A DNA stretch of 64,000 nucleotides from Pedobacter helvus. GTDB lineage: Bacteria; Bacteroidota; Bacteroidia; Sphingobacteriales; Sphingobacteriaceae. Each line of letters starts with the position of its first letter. The first letter of the stretch is position 1. Below are positions 59,165 to 64,000 of the stretch, in pieces. The notes under the pieces were generated by a model, which had not been told where the DNA came from, did not search any database, and saw nothing but the letters and a program-made list of their open reading frames with translations. Both the position numbers and the translations under genes were made by a program. The stretch is from NCBI RefSeq assembly GCF_005925325.1, contig NZ_SRMP01000002.1, forward strand, positions 372,001 to 436,000, written 5' to 3'.

Positions 59165-59779
59165 TTAAAGTGTAAGTGCTGTTGGGCTTAATTTGTATTG
59201 GAAAGTTCTGGTAGTGCCACCGATAGCTGCTTCGTTGAAGGTAACTTTTAAGTCAATCACTTTTGCAGTTTCATCGTAAGTTCCGTTACCACTTATACCA
59301 ATGGTGATGGTTTTGCCTGCGGTAGAGGTTCTTAAGATTACATCTTGGGTTTTGACTTTTATAATGCCAGTTTTCGCTCCTTCGTAATCTGGGAAAAATT
59401 GCAACACCTGGTCTACGTTGATACCTACAGTTTTAATATTGGTAGTTCCTGTGTATGCGCTGTACAGACGTACCATATCAAACATTGGCGCTCCACTATC
59501 TAAAACGTTAGGGTTCCCAAAACCAATAAAACTCGGATCTGCAGCAGAAATGGTTGAGAAATGCCCCGCAATTCTGCTAGTCCATAGGCCTGTAGAAGGC
59601 TCATATCTATAAACATACATTTGATAGTAAGCAATAGGCTGATGAAATACCGCTATTGCGGAAGACGATGCTGTTGCGACAGGTTGTGCAGGGTATAAAT
59701 CGGCTTTAGCGGCAGGTTCATCTTTTTTACATCCGCTAAAAACGATTAGACTAATAAGTATGATCAATATATTTTTCAT
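59165..59779 (-). CDS. Lipoprotein, third gene of the SusC/SusD operon
   Basis: 204 residues. The signal peptide ends in FSGC (Cys17), then KKDEPAAKADLYP. The mature part is beta-rich: YYQMYVYRYEPSTGLWTSRIAGHF, VGINVDQVLQFFPDYEGAKTGIIKVKTQDVIL, and KTITIGISGNGTYDETAKVIDLKVTFNEA. The last segment follows the 'G-x-G-x-Y-x-E-x-x-x-x-I-x-L-x-(V/I)' pattern of BT_3987-like SusE/SusF or surface-glycan lipoproteins. It lies 4 bases before the peroxidase gene and 9 after susD, so all are surely one operon. Ligand unknown. Confidence 0.7.
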   Translation of the reverse strand: MKNILIILISLIVFSGCKKDEPAAKADLYPAQPVATASSSAIAVFHQPIAYYQMYVYRYEPSTGLWTSRIAGHFSTISAADPSFIGFGNPNVLDSGAPMFDMVRLYSAYTGTTNIKTVGINVDQVLQFFPDYEGAKTGIIKVKTQDVILRTSTAGKTITIGISGNGTYDETAKVIDLKVTFNEAAIGGTTRTFQYKLSPTALTL

Positions 59780-59788
59780 GTCTATTTT

Positions 59789-61222
59789 TTAATAACCTGG
59801 ATTTTGTTTCATATTTCTATTAGCGTTAACGGTGTTGGCAGGAAGTGGCATGATTAGCCTATCATCATCAGTTAAAAGGTTTTTAACTACAGCAGTAACG
59901 TCTACCCTTACGATGTTTTTTCTACGACGCATTAAATCGAACAACAGATTGCCTTCGAATGCTAATTCTTTTCTTCTTTCTAAAAGTACCGCATCAACTA
60001 CTGCATCTTTTGTAGTTAAAGCCAAGGTGGCGGCACCGACATCGCCACGTTTTCTGATCAAATTTAAATCTGCGTTGGCCGTAGCAAAATCTGGAGTAGT
60101 TTTTTCTACTGCTGCCTCTGCCCTAATTAGGTGCAATTCCGAAAGACGTAAGATTTTAATAGGAGTTGCTAAAGTTGCTCCGCCCTGATATTTTTTTGTA
60201 AAAGCGTAATTAACCCCATTGATTGCTTCTCTGTTAAACATTTTGGTTATACCTCTAACGTCATCTCCGCTATAGAGCCCTGTTAAATCTGTTGTAGCTG
60301 CATACATTCTATAAGAAGAGAGGTTAGAGCTTTCGTAGTAAACGCCCAAACCTCCACCTGCAAAAGTTGGCTCTACAGCTAATTCAAAAATTGATTCGCT
60401 AGACGGAACTCGACCAACCCAACTCGCTATATAATTAGCGTTGGCAATTAGTGTGTATTGGTTGCTTTTAATGATTTCATCTGCTAAAGTAAAAGCCGCA
60501 TTCCAATTGTTTTGGTATAGATAAACCTTAGCCAGTAAGGCTTTAGTTGAAGATTTGGTAAAATAATTTTGCTTTGAGCCACCATTTAAAACCCCTACGT
60601 TAGTATCATCAAAAGTGGCGATGGCTTCGGTTAAATCTTTGATAATTACATTGTAGGTTTCAGCAACCGTAGCTCTTTGCGGAGATGGGTCTGAATATAA
60701 CTGTGGCTGTAAAATAAGTGCAATACCTAAGTGAGAAGCGTCTGGAGTGAAATTAAATGGCCTAGCAAAAATTCTCACCAAATCGAAGTGGATTAATGCC
60801 CTGATAGCTTTTGCTTCTGCCACAATCTTCGCTTTTTCGGCTGCCGATCCAGCAGAAGAGGGGGTGTATCTGATTACATTGTTTACATTATTTAGTTCAC
60901 TATACAAGGAAGAATAGGTGGGGTTCATGCTCGAAATCTGTGCGTCCAGTGCTACTTCGTAAACGTTTTCCAAACGTAAATTCGTGTTTTTACTAAACTT
61001 AATATTCCCGGCCAAAATATCTGGATAAACCATCATATTTTTATTATAATGATCTTCTTCTAGCAGGGCTTTATACGAGCCTGCTAAGGCTGTTTTTGCA
61101 CCTTGTACATCTTTAAATAAATCTTCTAGAGATAATTTGTCAGTCGGTTCCTTATCTAAAATTTTCTCGCAAGAAGAAAAGCTTAGTATGGAAACAATCA
61201 GCAGTATATAATATTTTTTCAT
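59789..61222 (-). CDS. SusD/RagB-family outer-membrane ligand-binding lipoprotein
   Basis: Start taken at the ATG 61222 (MKKYYILLIVSILSFSSC, lipobox Cys18); the longer frame has 17 improbable residues. About 477 residues. SusD lid for a SusC barrel: EKILDKEPTDKLSLEDLF, the TPR-like helical scaffold (EAKAIRALIHFDLVRIFARPF, RATVAETYNVIIKDLTEAI), and C-terminal FEGNLLFDLMRRRKNI, LIMPLPANTVNANRNMKQNPGY. Residues 200-330 vary and would hold the ligand pocket. Binds glycans, peptides or other molecules before transfer into SusC. Ligand not predictable. Confidence 0.95.
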   Translation of the reverse strand: MKKYYILLIVSILSFSSCEKILDKEPTDKLSLEDLFKDVQGAKTALAGSYKALLEEDHYNKNMMVYPDILAGNIKFSKNTNLRLENVYEVALDAQISSMNPTYSSLYSELNNVNNVIRYTPSSAGSAAEKAKIVAEAKAIRALIHFDLVRIFARPFNFTPDASHLGIALILQPQLYSDPSPQRATVAETYNVIIKDLTEAIATFDDTNVGVLNGGSKQNYFTKSSTKALLAKVYLYQNNWNAAFTLADEIIKSNQYTLIANANYIASWVGRVPSSESIFELAVEPTFAGGGLGVYYESSNLSSYRMYAATTDLTGLYSGDDVRGITKMFNREAINGVNYAFTKKYQGGATLATPIKILRLSELHLIRAEAAVEKTTPDFATANADLNLIRKRGDVGAATLALTTKDAVVDAVLLERRKELAFEGNLLFDLMRRRKNIVRVDVTAVVKNLLTDDDRLIMPLPANTVNANRNMKQNPGY

Positions 61223-61262
61223 TGCAATTGTTATGTTGAATGTGGATGATTTCATGATCTTT

Positions 61263-64000
61263 TTATAAGCCAATCTTTATACCGAATGTAAAAGCAGAAG
61301 TTTCGGGAGTTACAAATCTGCGCTCTGCTACGCCATTCCTTCCCTTTGTACCCGCGTCTTTATACACGTAAAAAAGATTGGTAGCATTGGCAAAAACAGA
61401 AGCTCTATCTAAGGTTAACCTGCTTGCCAATTTTTTAGGCAAGGTATAACCTAGGGTTACATTAGCTAACTTTAGGTAGCTTGCATCGTAAACGTAACGT
61501 GACGAGTTCGATACCACATTTCTGTTAATGAGCAATCTTGGGATATCGGTGACATCACCAGGACGTTGCCAACGATCTATTAAGTTTACACTTTGATTTC
61601 TGTTCTGCAAGTTCCTGCCATCAGCCTCATCTGCGTAGTATACAAATAGATCTGCTCCATAGCTATAAAGAATATTGAACGAGAAGTTAAAATCGTATAA
61701 ATTAAAAGTGTTGATAAAACCACCCTGAAAATCCGGAAGACGATCTCCTAAAACCATCGCATTTTCTATTGGAAGTGCATTGGTTTCTGAAGCAGTTCTA
61801 ATTACACCATTGTTGTCGTAGAACATTTCTGTGCCATCTTGAGGGTTAACACCTGCCCATCTGTAGCCATAAATAGCAGAGGTACTGTTGCCTACTTTTA
61901 AACCTGCTGCATCTGCTGCGGTGGTATATAGGGATGCAAAACCATTATTAAAAGCAATTAACTTATTGGTGTTAGTGCCTAAATTGAATGAGGTAAACCA
62001 ATTGAAATTCTGTTTGCTAATTACTGGAGTATTAATTGTTAATTCGAACCCTTGGTTGCGCATTTTGCCGGTGTTTGCAGAGATGTTAGCAAAACCAGTT
62101 TCTAAAGGCACAGCTACGCTAGAAATTAAGTCAACGATGGTATTATTGTAGTATTCTGCCGTTACCTGTACTTTGTTTAACAGGGTAAAATCTAAGGCAG
62201 TATTGAATTTGAAGTTTTTCTCCCAGCCTAGGTCTGGGTTAGGTGCGCCGCTCACATCCGGATACGACGCAACGTTTCCGTTATAAGCATTTCCACTTTG
62301 TGTGCCGAAACTGTACAAGCCTCTAGCGGCGTAAGTTCCAATTCTAGAGTTGCCCGTAGAGCCAAAAGTTGTTCTTAACTTCAAATGGTTGATTACTTTA
62401 TTGTTTTTAAGGAAATCTTCATTGCTAACTACCCAAGCCAAACCTAATGCTCCATTTAGCGCAACTTGTTTATCGCCACCAAAAATGGATGACTTATCTA
62501 CGCGGCCATTAATATTTGCGTAATATTTCTTTTTATAATCGTAACCCAATTGTGAGTAGTACGATACCGTAGCATCAGAATTTGTTGATGATGCAGATGA
62601 CTGGGTGGTTGCGGTGTTTAAAACCCGATACCTATCGAAACTAAAACCAGAACCATTTCCTCTCAACAGGTCCGTGGTCTTGTCTGTCATTTGCGTTCCT
62701 ACTAAAAAATTAACGGTATGGGCATCCTTAAAAGTCTTATCGTAAGTAGCTTGAACAAAAGCGGTATAACTTAAATAATTGCGATCATAGATAGTCAACC
62801 TTCCATTTACATTTCTTCCAGTTGCATTTTGCGCCGATAAGTATTGTGTTTGTTTATTTTGGTAATTATCAGCACCTAACGTAGCCGAAATGGCAATTTC
62901 TTTAGTGATTTGATAACTTCCGTTTAAGTTACCCATTAATTGTACTCCCTTGTTGCTATTTTGGTTCTGTATAAGAATCGCCAATGGATTTGGAACGCCC
63001 TGAATATCTTGATAAGTACCATCATCTGCTACTGCTGCAATGTTCGGAGGTAATAGGACACCTCCAAAAGTAGATAGTTTATTTTCTTGAGTATAAGTGG
63101 GGCTGAGGTTAAAAGCAAGTTTGAACTTGTCGTTAATTTGCTGGTCTACTCTTAAGCGTAGATATACTTTCTGTAGATCGCTACCTAAGGAGCTAGATTT
63201 TTGATTTCTGTAACCACCAGAAAGACGATATGTAGTTTTTCCAGTGCCTCCAGATACATCTAAATTAACATTTTGATAAACTGGCGTTCTGTTGGTTAAA
63301 TCGAACCAATCCGTGTTGATTGTGCTGCTGCCAGCAAATTGCGTAGCATCGGTAACCGAACGGCCACCGTTAATGTAAGCCTCTCTCAATAAACTATGGT
63401 ATTGTGGGCCACTTAACCATTTATATTTATTGATGAACTTTGAAATACCAGTATCATAACCAACGTTCAATCTAGTTTTTCCTGCTTCACCAGCTTTTGT
63501 GGTGATAATGATTACACCATTAGCAGCGTCGGCACCGTATAAAGCAGATGCAGTAGCGTCTTTTAAAATCGAGATACTTTTGATATCTTCAGGATTGATG
63601 TTAGACAAAGGGTTTAAATAGCCTTCGCCGTTAAAGATGGTTGATTCGTTATTTCTTTGCTGCTCGTAGGCCGGCACGCCATCTACTACAAACAAAGGTT
63701 GCGTAGAAGTACCCCTGCTGCCTGCAATGCTCGGTAAAGACCCCTGCCCCCTGATATTGATTTTAACCGGCGTATTCAGCTCGGTATTAGTTTCAACATA
63801 CACACCGGCAATCATACCTTCAATCAATTTATCGAAACTTTCTATGGGCCTGTAGGTTTGCAATTGCTTGCTCGATAGCTGTGAAATACTACCAACTACA
63901 TCTTCTCTACGTTTTTCTTTCGTATAAGAACTGGTTACCACTACTTCATCCATCCCGAAAATATCGTTGTCCATTTCTACCTTTAAAAAGCTTTGTTTAC
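61263..64000 (-). CDS. SusC/RagA-family TonB-dependent receptor, N-terminus beyond the window
   Basis: The frame is open to the right edge: codons before the ATG at 63974 read KQSFLKVE in frame, so that Met is internal and the signal peptide and carboxypeptidase-like domain lie outside. Visible: TonB-box region GMDEVVVTSS, plug domain (GSISQLSSKQLQTYRPIESFD, VDGVPAYE, ISILKDATASALYGADAANGVIIIT), and the 22-strand barrel to the end (FTFGIKIGL, aromatic tail). It is the outer-membrane import channel paired with the SusD lipoprotein 40 bases downstream. The plug carries an INIRGQGSLPSIAG motif typical of the family. Confidence 0.96.
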   Translation of the reverse strand, partial: KQSFLKVEMDNDIFGMDEVVVTSSYTKEKRREDVVGSISQLSSKQLQTYRPIESFDKLIEGMIAGVYVETNTELNTPVKINIRGQGSLPSIAGSRGTSTQPLFVVDGVPAYEQQRNNESTIFNGEGYLNPLSNINPEDIKSISILKDATASALYGADAANGVIIITTKAGEAGKTRLNVGYDTGISKFINKYKWLSGPQYHSLLREAYINGGRSVTDATQFAGSSTINTDWFDLTNRTPVYQNVNLDVSGGTGKTTYRLSGGYRNQKSSSLGSDLQKVYLRLRVDQQINDKFKLAFNLSPTYTQENKLSTFGGVLLPPNIAAVADDGTYQDIQGVPNPLAILIQNQNSNKGVQLMGNLNGSYQITKEIAISATLGADNYQNKQTQYLSAQNATGRNVNGRLTIYDRNYLSYTAFVQATYDKTFKDAHTVNFLVGTQMTDKTTDLLRGNGSGFSFDRYRVLNTATTQSSASSTNSDATVSYYSQLGYDYKKKYYANINGRVDKSSIFGGDKQVALNGALGLAWVVSNEDFLKNNKVINHLKLRTTFGSTGNSRIGTYAARGLYSFGTQSGNAYNGNVASYPDVSGAPNPDLGWEKNFKFNTALDFTLLNKVQVTAEYYNNTIVDLISSVAVPLETGFANISANTGKMRNQGFELTINTPVISKQNFNWFTSFNLGTNTNKLIAFNNGFASLYTTAADAAGLKVGNSTSAIYGYRWAGVNPQDGTEMFYDNNGVIRTASETNALPIENAMVLGDRLPDFQGGFINTFNLYDFNFSFNILYSYGADLFVYYADEADGRNLQNRNQSVNLIDRWQRPGDVTDIPRLLINRNVVSNSSRYVYDASYLKLANVTLGYTLPKKLASRLTLDRASVFANATNLFYVYKDAGTKGRNGVAERRFVTPETSAFTFGIKIGL

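Noticed and set aside
63900..63974. ATG at 63974 as the start of the SusC gene
   Set aside because: The frame continues upstream to the window edge with a family-like sequence and no signal peptide follows this Met.
1..64000. tRNA, rRNA, CRISPR, insertion sequences or prophage
   Set aside because: I looked for GTTCGAnTC T-loops, regular repeat-spacer arrays, transposase/integrase motifs and phage genes and saw none. Matches such as GTTCGATTC at 31926 lie inside a coding frame without the rest of a cloverleaf.

Overview
This window is chromosomal DNA from a member of the Bacteroidota, most likely a Sphingobacteriaceae of the Pedobacter type. The evidence is a SusC/SusD pair, signal peptides cleaved just before Gln, lipoproteins, an LptE, Bacteroidota-style -7 promoter elements (TAnnTTTG), few Shine-Dalgarno sequences, a long SecA with SEC-C tail, and typical DUFs (DUF4251, DUF4369). 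Base composition looks even and AT-rich. I saw no rRNA, tRNA, prophage, integrase, transposase or CRISPR array. The genus is an inference from gene content.

Layout. 1-4.8 kb: edge-truncated PaiB-like flavoprotein, L-serine dehydratase, RDD and MgtC membrane proteins, a CotH-kinase lipoprotein. 5-7.7 kb: groES-groEL with a TGTCA/TGACA-rich control region and a long structured spacer. 7.7-16.2 kb: an Omp85-type barrel with a kinase-like N-terminal half, a small lipoprotein, and the cell-envelope operon miaB - sigma54 activator - lptE - TPR protein - secG. 16.4-20 kb: two tandem AsmA-like membrane-anchored proteins. 20-31.5 kb (mostly minus strand): ilvE, tryptophan 2,3-dioxygenase, a phosphoserine phosphatase fused to a gutted SerA, an SDR, a degenerate arginase-fold protein, a TlpA-type oxidoreductase, purD, a pirin-like protein, and a LytTR response regulator. 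31.8-46.8 kb: secA, SPOR protein, M20 amidohydrolase, SGNH hydrolase, dnaG, YraN, glutaminyl cyclase, several secreted proteins of unknown function, and prfB with its programmed frameshift. 46.9-57.8 kb: esterase, S41 protease, murQ, a DUF4160/DUF2442 pair whose first gene carries an in-frame stop, a Bax-inhibitor protein, then a SAM riboswitch followed by metH, an inserted four-helix-bundle gene, and metF. 57.9-64 kb (minus): SusC - SusD - lipoprotein - dihaem cytochrome c peroxidase - 41-residue membrane peptide, with SusC cut by the right edge.

How genes work together. The riboswitch and metH/metF form a methionine-regeneration unit. Serine is both made (phosphatase with serine-binding ACT domain) and destroyed (SdaA). 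SecA, SecG, LptE and the barrel protein serve envelope biogenesis. Glutaminyl cyclase fits at least eight secreted proteins here that expose Gln after signal cleavage. Intergenic DNA is unusually rich in two kinds of repeat: long hairpins built on GTCATTCTGAG-like arms, and word-like low-complexity spacers, the clearest of which bracket the four-helix-bundle gene between metH and metF.

All functional calls come from reading the sequence and from known family motifs; no database search was possible.
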